Part shown: piece after piece, positions 39,595 through 47,892 of the stretch
How the letters are laid out: every line of letters begins with the position of its first letter
Numbering within the stretch: the stretch's first letter is position 1
DNA from: Geopsychrobacter electrodiphilus DSM 16401
GTDB lineage: Bacteria; Desulfobacterota; Desulfuromonadia; Desulfuromonadales; Geopsychrobacteraceae
Assembly: GCF_000384395.1 (NCBI RefSeq)
Contig: NZ_ARWE01000001.1
Coordinates: 2,196,894-2,260,893, forward strand
Length of the DNA stretch: 64,000 nucleotides
Reading direction: 5' to 3'
Notes under the pieces: model-generated
Database searches by the model: none
What the model was told of the DNA's origin: nothing
Seen by the model: the letters and a program-made list of their open reading frames with translations, nothing else
Translations under genes and position numbers: made by a program

Positions 39595-40197
39595 TCAGCT
39601 TTGTTTACTGGCCGTAAGTAAAAATGGTGAGCGCGGGCGATTCAGAACGCGTAAATGCAACACCTCAAACTGGCTCTCTTCAAGTTGATTGAAAAATAGT
39701 TCAACCGCCTCGGCTTCGACAAGGCCGCCTGGATGAACGGGGTAGACAACGACGGCAATGCGACCTCCAAATGCCAGGCGATTGCAAGCAGCCTTTAGTG
39801 CCGCGAGAGTGGATTCCGCTTTTGTCACCAGCGTTCGATCTCCACCGGGCAGATAACCCAGGTTTGCAATAATCGCCCGCGGTGGCATGACACACCAAGC
39901 ATCAAAGTCGGCATGATCAGCCTGAACCATATTTACCCCTGCCGCTATCTCCGTTCCCGGAACGGATAACCTGCGCACCGGGAGGCCTAGCCCAGCCAGA
40001 CGGCTGGCGGTATTTTCCAGCGCTTTATTTTGCACATCAAAAGCCAACACCCTGCCCATTGCACCGACCGCCTGAGCGAGCATCAGTGTATCATATCCGT
40101 TACCAGCCGTGAGATCGACAGCGAAATCACCCGTGGAGAGCACCTCTTTGATCAGGCGCTGGCTCCAGGCAGATAGATTGGAAAAAAGCTGCGCCAC
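39595..40197 (-). CDS. mnmM: MnmM (YtqB)-type SAM-dependent tRNA methyltransferase
   Basis: 200 residues from a GTG start. The class I SAM motif is VDLTAGNGYDTLMLA, followed by VLAFDVQNKALENT. The family-specific NLGYLPGGDRTLVTK and VVYPVHPGGLVEAEA match YtqB. In Bacillus this family methylates nm5s2U34 in tRNA (established there), and the assignment here is by motif. Nine bases separate the preceding terB stop from this start. Confidence 0.8.
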   Translation of the reverse strand: MAQLFSNLSAWSQRLIKEVLSTGDFAVDLTAGNGYDTLMLAQAVGAMGRVLAFDVQNKALENTASRLAGLGLPVRRLSVPGTEIAAGVNMVQADHADFDAWCVMPPRAIIANLGYLPGGDRTLVTKAESTLAALKAACNRLAFGGRIAVVVYPVHPGGLVEAEAVELFFNQLEESQFEVLHLRVLNRPRSPFLLTASKQS

Positions 40198-40205
40198 TGA
40201 TAACT

Positions 40206-40655
40206 TCAGTTACCAGAATCAAGTTCACTACGAACTTTGATTTTGGCATCGATCAATTGGCGATCTGACAAGCCGATCAAGCTACCGAGTTGCCGGAGTA
40301 GCGTTTCCTCATAAACATCAAGCCGTCCGTCGGCGAAGGCCAGGTGCCAAAAAGCTTCAATAATCTGTTCTTTTTCAGGCTGACTGAAGTTTCGATTGAT
40401 CTGGCTTGTAAACTGGTAAAGATCAACACTCTGCTGTTGAGTTTCGGTAGCCAGAGTCAATAGTTCATCCAGCTTTTCACCAGCAAGATTAAATCGTTGT
40501 TGAAGTAAATTCCGAATTAATTCTTCCTCTGAGTTGCTACACTCACCGTCAGCATAAGCAACCTCAAGCAGCAGTACCGCTGCGGCCAGCGAGATACGAT
40601 CAGGTTGCGATATTTCTTCAGAAGAAGTGAAGAGCGAAAATATTTTTTTTAGCAT
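40206..40655 (-). CDS. TerB-family protein
   Basis: 149 residues, mostly helical. Two acidic repeats, VAYADGECSNSEEELI and LAFADGRLDVYEETLL, correspond to the metal-binding halves of the TerB (tellurite resistance B) fold. No other ter genes are nearby, so tellurite resistance itself is not implied. Cotranscribed with DUF190 and crcB. Confidence 0.85.
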   Translation of the reverse strand: MLKKIFSLFTSSEEISQPDRISLAAAVLLLEVAYADGECSNSEEELIRNLLQQRFNLAGEKLDELLTLATETQQQSVDLYQFTSQINRNFSQPEKEQIIEAFWHLAFADGRLDVYEETLLRQLGSLIGLSDRQLIDAKIKVRSELDSGN

Positions 40656-40665
40656 GTATCGGTCT

Positions 40666-41004
40666 CTATTTAGAGGGACGGTAACGAATAACCCGTGCTT
40701 TTTCGAGGGTAATCATCCCTCCGAGCATCAAAGTGTCAAACTGCGGAATAATCTGTTGTATCTTCTCTTCATCGTCGACGACCTCAATTACCAGAGGTAA
40801 CTCTGCAGAGAGACGCAAAAGTTGGTCAGTGTGCATCACCGAATTTGCACCAAACCCGGCGACCCCTTTTAAAACGGTTGCCCCGGCAAAGCCCTGCTTT
40901 CTCAACAACTCGAGTAACGCCCTGTATAGAGGTTCCCCCTTGTGACGGTCAGCTTCACTAATAAAGATCCGCATCAGCGTTTTTTCTCCCGCAAAACCAG
41001 TCAT
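40666..41004 (-). CDS. DUF190 protein
   Basis: 112 residues. KGEPLYRALLELLRKQGFAGATVLKGVAGFG is the conserved DUF190 core, resembling a PII-like fold. The family is strongly associated with crcB, and its ligand is unknown. AAAGGAG with an eight-base spacer supports the ATG at 41004; an internal ATG at 40974 is less well placed. Thirteen bases after crcB. Confidence 0.9.
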   Translation of the reverse strand: MTGFAGEKTLMRIFISEADRHKGEPLYRALLELLRKQGFAGATVLKGVAGFGANSVMHTDQLLRLSAELPLVIEVVDDEEKIQQIIPQFDTLMLGGMITLEKARVIRYRPSK

Positions 41005-41017
41005 AGAGCAAACTCCT

Positions 41018-41389
41018 TTATATCTGGCGAGCCAGCATCATTCCAGCTGCAGCAAAAACAAGACAAAGCAGGACGTTCAATATCACATTGGTACCTGCCT
41101 GTATGAAACTCCCCTCTTCGATCAACTTTAAGGTCTCAAAAGAAAATGTGGAAAAGGTCGTAAACCCACCCATAAAACCGATGGTTAAACCAACCCTGAG
41201 ACCTGAAGGGATCAAAGTGCTTCGCAGACCGAAGGTCATCAAAAATCCAAGAAGAAAAGACCCCCCGATATTAACCACAAGGGTCCCATAAGGCAAAGCT
41301 CGTCCTAAAACCTGATAAGTCCAGCCCGAGACGAGATAGCGTGTTACGCAACCAAAACCACCAAATAAGCCGATCAGCAACAACTGCAT
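41018..41389 (-). CDS. crcB: Fluoride exporter CrcB/FluC
   Basis: 123 residues from ATG at 41389 (MQLLLIGLFGGFGCVTRYL), the usual FluC length; the longer frame from 41452 overlaps the promoter. Four membrane helices, GTLVVNIGGSFLLGFL and the FMGGFTTFSTFSFE pore motif are present. It forms a dimeric fluoride channel with the family's central sodium site. The leader is only about 35 bases, too short for a fluoride riboswitch. Confidence 0.94.
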   Translation of the reverse strand: MQLLLIGLFGGFGCVTRYLVSGWTYQVLGRALPYGTLVVNIGGSFLLGFLMTFGLRSTLIPSGLRVGLTIGFMGGFTTFSTFSFETLKLIEEGSFIQAGTNVILNVLLCLVFAAAGMMLARQI

Positions 41390-41429
41390 ATCATTATCCC
41401 AACAATTTCCTGAATTTAAATAAGAATGT

Positions 41430-41459
41430 ATTATCAAGCGATTCCTCACCATCTGTCAA
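41430..41459 (-). promoter_or_regulatory. Promoter of the crcB-mla operon
   Basis: On the minus strand TTGACA (41459-41454) and GATAAT (41435-41430) are 18 bases apart. Transcription would start near 41424 and run through ten genes to 35621. It is divergent from the 6S RNA promoter, with about 65 bases between the two -35 boxes. Confidence 0.6.
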
Positions 41460-41522
41460 ACGACAATCACGCTTCACCCAGAGTCCAAAATATGCTCCAT
41501 GAAGAGTCATCCTTTTTCGTCC

Positions 41523-41551
41523 TTGCTCCAATATCAACCTCGGCCTATACT
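41523..41551 (+). promoter_or_regulatory. Promoter of the 6S RNA gene
   Basis: TTGCTC (41523-41528) and TATACT (41546-41551) are separated by 17 bases, placing transcription start near 41559. Confidence 0.6.
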
Positions 41552-41565
41552 GTAGCCGTATCATT

Positions 41566-41752
41566 GATCGACTCTCTGCCCGGCAGGTGAGGTCAGAACG
41601 CCCACGCGGAATAGCTGTTATAACGGGAATTCCTTGCATCGTCTGGTGTGCCAGCCCGCCTTGAGCGGGACGCCTGAAAGATGAGCAGGAGAACCCACCT
41701 TTTTGGTACTCGTAGTGAGGCCCAAGACCCACGGCTGAGTGGAGAGTCCTTT
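41566..41752 (+). ncRNA. ssrS: 6S RNA
   Basis: About 185 bases, the standard 6S length. The ends pair in a long closing stem: GACTCTCTGC at 41570 with the complementary GTGGAGAGTC region ending at 41748. The middle has a GTGCCAGCCC..TTGAGCGGG segment comparable to GGCCAGTCCCCTGAGC of E. coli 6S, and ACCCACCTTTTTGG, followed by GGCCCAAGACCCACGGC, mirrors the E. coli 3' half. A sigma-70 promoter precedes it and a strong terminator follows. 6S RNA mimics an open promoter and sequesters sigma-70 RNA polymerase in slow growth. Called by eye from size, fold and short motifs. Confidence 0.72.
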
Positions 41753-41764
41753 CATGGTTACATT

Positions 41765-41795
41765 GCATCCTTCGATTTGAAGGATGCTTTTTTTT
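41765..41795 (+). terminator. Terminator after the 6S RNA
   Basis: GCATCCTTC and GAAGGATGC form a 9-bp perfect stem with a five-base loop followed by eight T residues. Confidence 0.92.
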
Positions 41796-41911
41796 GGGGA
41801 TCCAGATAGATTCTCACGCCGCCCAGAAATACCAATAAAGTCTATTAAAACTTCGCTCTCCCATGTTAAACTTCGCCGCGCTTCCAACCATCACACCCCA
41901 AAGGAACTCCG

Positions 41912-43096
41912 GTGAATACCGAAATTGACAATAACCAGGACCAACCCACCATCGTCACCCTTGATGGTCGACAAATCATTCTGATTGGCACCGCGCATAT
42001 TTCACAGGAATCAGTTGATACAGTCATCCGTTCTATCGATGAGCATCGCCCCGATACTGTCTGTGTAGAGCTTGATGCGCAGCGCTACCAGGCCCTGACC
42101 AATCAAAAAGGCTGGGAATCGCTCAACATCAAAGAAGTCATAAAAAAAGGACAAATGCCTTTTTTGCTCGCCAATTTGGCGCTATCAAGCTACCAGAAAA
42201 AGATGGGACTGCAAACCGGGGTCAAGCCTGGGGCGGAACTTGCGGCAGCAGCACAAACGGCTGAAGAACGTGGCATGCAAATCGAGTTGGTCGATAGAAA
42301 CATCCGCACAACTTTATTGCGCACCTGGCGCAAGGCTGGATACTGGAACAAAATGAAGGTACTTGCCGCCCTGATCGGCAGCCTGTTCGAAAAGCAGGAA
42401 CTTGACGAGGCTCAACTGGCCGAACTACGTAAGGGCGACACTTTGTCACAAATGCTTGAGGAGATGGGCAAACTACTGCCATCAGTCAAGGCCATCCTGG
42501 TGGATGAGCGCGACACCTATATGGCCTACCATATTCGCAATGCGCCAGGAGAAAAGATTGTTGCAGTTGTAGGCGCCGCCCACCTGCCAGGAATCATAAA
42601 AAATTTACAGCTCGAAATTTCAGCCGAAACAATACACGAAATCGGCTCAATTCCACCAAAAACCAAATTATCGAAGGCCCTCCCATGGCTGATTCCAGCG
42701 GCTGTCATTGCCCTTTTTATCGGTGGGTTTATCTACGGCGACCACCAGAAACTGGCTGACGCCGCTATCGCCTGGGTTCTTGCTCACGGCCTGCTCTCGG
42801 CAGTAGGCGCCCTGATCGCCATGGGCCATCCAGTGACCATCATCTCAGCCTTTGTCGCCGCACCAATCACAGCGCTGAACCCAACCATCGGTGCCGGCTT
42901 CGTTACCGCTTTCGTGCAGGCCTTTGTCGCTCCCCCAACAGTACGCGATATGGAACATATCGGCGACGACCTGACCACATTTAAAGGCTGGTGGAGTAAC
43001 CGCTTGGCGCGCATCATGCTGGTATTTTTTTTCTCTTCACTTGGCTCGGCCGCCGGCACATTTGTCGCGCTCGGCTGGCTGAAGAATCTAGTCTAG
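41912..43096 (+). CDS. TraB/PrgY-family membrane protein
   Basis: 394 residues from a GTG start with AAAGGAA upstream. The TraB/GumN domain has ILIGTAHISQESV and VAVVGAAHLPGI, each with a conserved G-x-A-H, and a metal-dependent peptidase-like fold is proposed for the family. The last 150 residues carry about four membrane helices (LPWLIPAAVIALFIGGFIYG and others). In Enterococcus PrgY limits pheromone activity; here the role is unknown. Single gene between the 6S RNA terminator and a bidirectional terminator. Confidence 0.88.
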   Translation: MNTEIDNNQDQPTIVTLDGRQIILIGTAHISQESVDTVIRSIDEHRPDTVCVELDAQRYQALTNQKGWESLNIKEVIKKGQMPFLLANLALSSYQKKMGLQTGVKPGAELAAAAQTAEERGMQIELVDRNIRTTLLRTWRKAGYWNKMKVLAALIGSLFEKQELDEAQLAELRKGDTLSQMLEEMGKLLPSVKAILVDERDTYMAYHIRNAPGEKIVAVVGAAHLPGIIKNLQLEISAETIHEIGSIPPKTKLSKALPWLIPAAVIALFIGGFIYGDHQKLADAAIAWVLAHGLLSAVGALIAMGHPVTIISAFVAAPITALNPTIGAGFVTAFVQAFVAPPTVRDMEHIGDDLTTFKGWWSNRLARIMLVFFFSSLGSAAGTFVALGWLKNLV

Positions 43097-43113
43097 TCTC
43101 ATCCCAAAGGCAC

Positions 43114-43162
43114 AAAAGCCGTGGCCCCCACAATAATCAACTGAAGGAACCACGGCTTTTTT
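43114..43162. terminator. Bidirectional terminator
   Basis: AAAAGCCGTGG and CCACGGCTTTTTT pair in an 11-bp stem around a loop of about 25 bases. It separates the TraB-family gene (+) from leuD (-). Confidence 0.8.
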
Positions 43163-43181
43163 ATCTAACAACCAAAAGCGC

Positions 43182-43718
43182 TCAATAACGGGCGTCAGCG
43201 AACTCCACCCAGCCACCGGCTTCAACCAGTGCCTTGTCAAACGGACTGATCTCGAAGTCTAAGTCGAGACTTTTACTCCCGACTGAAGCGTTAATCTTTT
43301 GCCCAGGCAGATCGACATTAACCTGGATATCTCCTGCCGATTCAAGCGCTAAAATCTGCTCAATATCTTCCTTTGGCAGTTCAATCGCCAACATCCCGCA
43401 GTTAAACATGTTCTGACGAAAAATTCGTGCGTAGCTCTCGGCAATGACCGTATGGACCCCATTAACCTCGAACACCCAGGGGGCGTGCTCTCGTGATGAA
43501 CCACAACCGAAATTTTCACGTGTGATAATCACTGTCGCATTCTTCAACTTTTCACCGTTGGGATCAAACCCGTCGAGTTTAAGATCTTCAAGGATAAAAG
43601 GAGTCAGTGCCTCCTTGGTTACTTCAGTCAGGTACTTGGCTGGAATAATTTCATCGGTATTGATATCGGCACGGTCGAGAACAATCGCCAGGCCGCCAAA
43701 AATTTTCTTGCTGCTCAT
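43182..43718 (-). CDS. leuD: 3-isopropylmalate dehydratase small subunit
   Basis: 178 residues of the short archaeal/deltaproteobacterial type. DRADINTDEIIPAKYL at the N-terminus and GCGSSREHAPW, the swivel-domain substrate loop, are diagnostic. It pairs with LeuC to isomerise 2- to 3-isopropylmalate. Last gene of the leuA-leuC-leuD unit, 23 bases from leuC. Confidence 0.95.
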   Translation of the reverse strand: MSSKKIFGGLAIVLDRADINTDEIIPAKYLTEVTKEALTPFILEDLKLDGFDPNGEKLKNATVIITRENFGCGSSREHAPWVFEVNGVHTVIAESYARIFRQNMFNCGMLAIELPKEDIEQILALESAGDIQVNVDLPGQKINASVGSKSLDLDFEISPFDKALVEAGGWVEFADARY

Positions 43719-43741
43719 ATTTTCTGTGTCTCCTTGTCGGC

Positions 43742-45022
43742 TTAAAGACTGCGCGCGTCAGTAATTGAGCCAGTTACCGCCGTAGCGGCCGCCGTAGCCG
43801 GGCTCATCAGATGAACCATACCACCCTTACCCATCCGCCCATTAAAGTTGCGGTTACTGGTAGAAGCACAGACCTCATCTTCAGCCAAGACACCATTACT
43901 CATGCCGAGACAGGCACCGCAGGTCGGGTTAGTAACACAAAAGCCCGCGTCCATGAATATCTGGATAATACCTTCTTCGAGGGCATCACTGAAAATCTTG
44001 GGGGTCGCAGGCGAAACTATACCGCGCACCGAATCCGCGACCTTCTTCCCCTTAAGGACTGCTGCAGCCTCACGTAGATCTTCAATCCGGCCATTGGTAC
44101 AGGTGCCGATATAGACCTGGTCAACGCGCGTTCCAGCCATTTCGGCGACCGGCTTCACGCAGTCCGGTTTGTAGCCGAAAGTAACCTGCGGAGAAAGGCC
44201 TGATACGTCAAAATCAAGTACCTTGTCGTATCTGGCCGCGTCGTCAGAAATCCACTTGGAGTACTCCGCTAAGGCAGCTTGTTTTGTCCCGAACTCATTT
44301 TGAATAAACGGCCAGAGGTAATTAACCGTGGTCATATCCGGCATGCAGATCCCACATGTGCCACCGGCTTCAATTGCCATATTGCACAGGGTCATACGTG
44401 CTTCCATGCTCATCGCTTCAACGACCGGACCGCGAAATTCAAGAATGCGGTCAGTTGCACCGTTGACACCGAGGTGGCTGATAACATGCAGGATGACATC
44501 TTTCGCAACCACACCTGAGGGCAGGGTGCCATTAATATTAATCCTGATGGATGCCGGTTCACGAAAGGCACAAACGCCCTTCAAGATACCCACCTCCAGA
44601 TCAGTAGTTCCGACCCCGGCAGCAAAGGCACCAAATGCCCCATGAGTACAGGTGTGGCTATCACCCATGATGACCGTGAATCCTGGCCGGATAAAACCTT
44701 TTTCGGGGAAGATAGCGTGGCAGACGCCGTTTCGACCGACGTCAAAAAAATCAGGGATTTCATGCCGATGCGCCCAGTCACGCAGAATTTTCGCCTGCAT
44801 TGCGGTCTTACTGTCTTTGGATGGCGTAACGTGATCGATAACAACCTTGATTTTGTCACGGTCATAAACACGATCTTTGTCACGCCACACCAGATCGGCA
44901 ATCGCGACCGGAGTGGTGATTTCGTGACAGAGCACTCGATCGAGGCTGAGCACGCGTGTCCCCTCAAAAGGTTCATCACGCAGATGTGCCGCAAAAATCT
45001 TTTCAGCTATGGTCTTACCCAT
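43742..45022 (-). CDS. leuC: 3-isopropylmalate dehydratase large subunit
   Basis: 426 residues, the homoaconitase/IPMI type of about 420. The three 4Fe-4S cysteines lie in GTCTNGRIEDL, NPTCGACLG (two cysteines) with the conserved DSHTCTHGAFG. It forms the aconitase-like active site with LeuD. Thirty-nine bases separate it from the leuA stop. Confidence 0.96.
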   Translation of the reverse strand: MGKTIAEKIFAAHLRDEPFEGTRVLSLDRVLCHEITTPVAIADLVWRDKDRVYDRDKIKVVIDHVTPSKDSKTAMQAKILRDWAHRHEIPDFFDVGRNGVCHAIFPEKGFIRPGFTVIMGDSHTCTHGAFGAFAAGVGTTDLEVGILKGVCAFREPASIRININGTLPSGVVAKDVILHVISHLGVNGATDRILEFRGPVVEAMSMEARMTLCNMAIEAGGTCGICMPDMTTVNYLWPFIQNEFGTKQAALAEYSKWISDDAARYDKVLDFDVSGLSPQVTFGYKPDCVKPVAEMAGTRVDQVYIGTCTNGRIEDLREAAAVLKGKKVADSVRGIVSPATPKIFSDALEEGIIQIFMDAGFCVTNPTCGACLGMSNGVLAEDEVCASTSNRNFNGRMGKGGMVHLMSPATAAATAVTGSITDARSL

Positions 45023-45061
45023 GAAAACTCCTTTTCTTCCCTATCTTAATATTAGCCCTGA

Positions 45062-46603
45062 TTAAACGGGTGATTTCATACTCGCAATCGCTTTTCCGGC
45101 AATCTTGTTCAATGCATTGATATAAGCCTTTGCACTGGCAACGATAATATCGGGATGCGCTCCGGCACCCAATGTTTCACGCCCATCTTCGACCAGACGC
45201 ACGGTACATTCTCCCTGCGCATCAGTCCCCCCGGTTATTGCGCCGACCGAAAAATTGAGCAACTTCGCCTGACTCTTAGTTAATTTTTTGATGGCCTTAA
45301 AGGTCGCATCAACCGGACCATCCCCCAAGACGGCTACCTTCTTAACCTTGCCCCCGATTTCCATTTCAACGGTCGCGGTCGGAGTAGCAAAGGAGCCACA
45401 GCTGATATTCATCTGCAATAATTTAAATGTTTCGGGAACGCGCAAAACCTCATCGGCGACAATGGCATCAAGGTCTTCATCAAAGATTTCTTTTTTCTTG
45501 TCGGCCAATGATTTAAACCGCACGAAAGCCTTTTCACTCTCCTCACGATTCAGATCATAACCAAGGCTCTTGAGCCGATCATTAAAAGCGTGTCGCCCGC
45601 TGTGCTTGCCAAGAACGAGTTTGTTCTGATTGAGGCCGACCGACTCCGGGGTCATGATTTCATAAGTCGATTTTTCCATCATGACACCATGCTGATGAAT
45701 GCCAGCCTCATGGGCAAAAGCATTCGCACCGACAACCGCCTTGTTTTGTTGAACCTGAATCCCTGTGATTGTCGAGAGTAATTTACTTGCAGGGACGATC
45801 TGCTCAGTCATCACGTCGGTTGAATAGGCGAGGATATCCTGCCGTGTCCGCAAAACCATGACAATCTCTTCGAGGCTGCAATTTCCGGCCCGCTCGCCGA
45901 TGCCATTGATGGTACATTCGACCTGGCGTGCCCCCGCCTGAACTGCAGCTAGTGAGTTTGCCACGGCCAATCCGAGATCGTTATGGCAGTGAACCGAAAT
46001 AATCGCCTTATCAATGTTGCTGACGTTCTGCTTGAGGTAGCGGATCATATCGAAATACTCGGACGGAACGGTATACCCGACGGTGTCGGGGATATTGACC
46101 GTTGTAGCGCCAGCTTCGATAACAGCCTTGATCACCTGAGCCAAAAACGGCAGGCGGGTCCGGACAGCATCTTCAGCGGAGAATTCAACGTTCGGCGTAT
46201 AGCTGGCGGCCAGTTGAACTGCCTTGACTGCGCCGTCCAAAACTTCCTGATCGCTCATTTTGAGCTTATATTTCATGTGGATATCGCTGGTGGCAATAAA
46301 AGTGTGAATTCTTCCACGCTCGCCGGCATATTTTAACGCTTCCCAGGCGCGGTTAATATCGAGTTCACTCGAGCGGGACAAACCGGCAATTTGTGGTCCT
46401 TTGATCGTTTGCGCAATCTTCCGGACCGCTTCAAAATCCCCATCAGAAGCGATGGGGAACCCGGCCTCGATAACATCAACATTCATTTTTTCGAGTTGAT
46501 GGGCAATACGCAACTTTTCTTCGATATTCATGCTGGCGCCGGGAGACTGTTCACCGTCGCGTAAGGTTGTATCAAAAACAATAATTCTCTCAGTGTTCGC
46601 CAT
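45062..46603 (-). CDS. leuA: 2-isopropylmalate synthase
   Basis: 513 residues from ATG at 46603 (MANTERIIVFDTTLRDGEQS), with AAGGG upstream; the longer frame starting at 46723 runs into the T-box region. Catalytic landmarks are TTLRDGEQSPGASM, SVHCHNDLGLAVANS and NGIGERAGNCSLEE. The C-terminal leucine-binding regulatory domain starts near residue 390. It condenses acetyl-CoA with 2-oxoisovalerate. Controlled by the T-box leader at 46751-46992. Confidence 0.96.
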   Translation of the reverse strand: MANTERIIVFDTTLRDGEQSPGASMNIEEKLRIAHQLEKMNVDVIEAGFPIASDGDFEAVRKIAQTIKGPQIAGLSRSSELDINRAWEALKYAGERGRIHTFIATSDIHMKYKLKMSDQEVLDGAVKAVQLAASYTPNVEFSAEDAVRTRLPFLAQVIKAVIEAGATTVNIPDTVGYTVPSEYFDMIRYLKQNVSNIDKAIISVHCHNDLGLAVANSLAAVQAGARQVECTINGIGERAGNCSLEEIVMVLRTRQDILAYSTDVMTEQIVPASKLLSTITGIQVQQNKAVVGANAFAHEAGIHQHGVMMEKSTYEIMTPESVGLNQNKLVLGKHSGRHAFNDRLKSLGYDLNREESEKAFVRFKSLADKKKEIFDEDLDAIVADEVLRVPETFKLLQMNISCGSFATPTATVEMEIGGKVKKVAVLGDGPVDATFKAIKKLTKSQAKLLNFSVGAITGGTDAQGECTVRLVEDGRETLGAGAHPDIIVASAKAYINALNKIAGKAIASMKSPV

Positions 46604-46750
46604 GTCATTCACCCTTAGTCGGTTAAATGTTATATGCCAAGACCAGAATCCCGGTGGTTTCAACCCCCTGCCCTCGAGACAATTCAGCCCCCAGGTCACC
46701 CAGATCAGATTCCATGAAACCACCCCCTTTCAGGTTGCATCGCCAGCAAC

Positions 46751-46992
46751 AAAAAAAGCCCCAGCCCCGTGCAGGGGCGAGAGCTTAATGCTTCGCGGTA
46801 CCACCCTGTTTCAGCCAGCAAAGAAAGTTCCTTGCTGACCCTTGATTCGCCATTTACGCTGGCTCACGGCAGGACCTAGACCTAAGGCTTCAACCCTGCA
46901 GCTCCAAGGCGAGTTCAACCCTCTTTCGTGTCGGCTTGCAGCAACCGCCGACTCTCTGGGACGAAAGATAGAGTCTACTACTCCTCTTCAAT
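46751..46992 (-). promoter_or_regulatory. T-box leader (leucine) of leuA
   Basis: On the minus strand the T-box sequence GGGTGGTACCGCG lies at 46806-46794. It is followed by a GC-rich terminator whose arms are CCCC/GGGG repeats and seven T residues (46786-46751). In stem I the specifier loop reads GAA then CTC (46913-46911), a leucine codon. Uncharged tRNA-Leu would favour antitermination and leuA expression. T-box riboswitches are mainly Firmicutes elements but are known in Geobacter-type deltaproteobacteria before leuA (established knowledge). Confidence 0.92.
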
Positions 46993-47015
46993 GCTTTTCT
47001 AAAATGTGATCATAC

Positions 47016-47044
47016 ATTCAACATTAAAGGCACAATCCTGTCAA
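47016..47044 (-). promoter_or_regulatory. Promoter of the leu T-box transcript
   Basis: On the minus strand TTGACA (47044-47039) and TTGAAT (47021-47016) are 17 bases apart, about 25 bases before the first conserved base pairs of T-box stem I. Confidence 0.5.
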
Positions 47045-47106
47045 GTTTTTTGCAAAACTTAGAATGCAATGAATTTTCTCATCTCCACAAGTCGACTCTG
47101 ATTCGC

Positions 47107-47892
47107 CTAAAATTTTAAATCTTCGTCCCCGACAGGATCCATGCTCTCCAGATGTTTGTTCTTTTTTTTAAGCTTCAAGGTCCAGAGCGGACCTGAGATC
47201 AAATACAGACAACCAATAATAAAAAGCATCACTACTGGCTGTGCGACAATGACAATCAAGAGGACAATTCCAAGGACCAGAAAGAAGAATGGCTGGCGTT
47301 TAAAAAGATCGGGGTCTTTAAAACTGTAATAGCTGACATTACTCACCATCAGGAAGGCGAGAATATAAATCAGGATCATAATGGAACCCTGACGGATGGT
47401 TCCAGAACCGCCCATTTCATAGAAAAGAAGAACACAGGTCGCAACGATTGTTGCAGCAGCTGGAATTGGTAAACCAACAAAACGTTTTGACTCAACCGTA
47501 TTCACCTGGATATTGAACCGGGCCAGGCGCAGGGCACCGCAGACGACAAACAGGAAAGCAGCGAGCCAGCCGAGTTTGCCGAATCCACGCAAAGCCCAAG
47601 TGTACATCAGAACCCCGGGGGCGACGCCAAAGGCGACCAGGTCGGCGAGCGAATCAAGTTCGACCCCGAATTTACTGGTCGTGCCGGTCAGGCGTGCAAC
47701 CTTACCATCGAGCCCATCCAGGACACCAGAGACCAGAATAAACCAGGCTGCCCGTTCGAAATTTCCATCTGCGGCTAGAATAATGACATAAAAGCCAGCG
47801 AACAAACTGCCCACGGTAATCAAATTCGGCAACAGGTAGACACCACGATGCGGCGGCTCTTTTTTCTCAACAGGCTTTGCCTCAGTTGTCAT
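47107..47892 (-). CDS. pssA: CDP-diacylglycerol-serine O-phosphatidyltransferase
   Basis: 261 residues from ATG at 47892, supported by GGGAG five bases upstream; the longer frame to 47976 lies inside psd. The CDP-alcohol phosphotransferase signature DGLDGKVARLTGTTSKFGVELDSLAD begins near residue 75 and is followed by several membrane helices. It makes phosphatidylserine for the decarboxylase encoded just upstream; the two genes overlap by 11 bases. Confidence 0.94.
   Translation of the reverse strand: MTTEAKPVEKKEPPHRGVYLLPNLITVGSLFAGFYVIILAADGNFERAAWFILVSGVLDGLDGKVARLTGTTSKFGVELDSLADLVAFGVAPGVLMYTWALRGFGKLGWLAAFLFVVCGALRLARFNIQVNTVESKRFVGLPIPAAATIVATCVLLFYEMGGSGTIRQGSIMILIYILAFLMVSNVSYYSFKDPDLFKRQPFFFLVLGIVLLIVIVAQPVVMLFIIGCLYLISGPLWTLKLKKKNKHLESMDPVGDEDLKF

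Noticed and set aside
41390-41520. Fluoride riboswitch before crcB
   Set aside because: The promoter-to-start leader is about 35 bases and I see no crcB-motif sequence.
46530-46838. Plus-strand ORF across the leuA start and T-box
   Set aside because: Antisense to leuA and to a structured RNA element.
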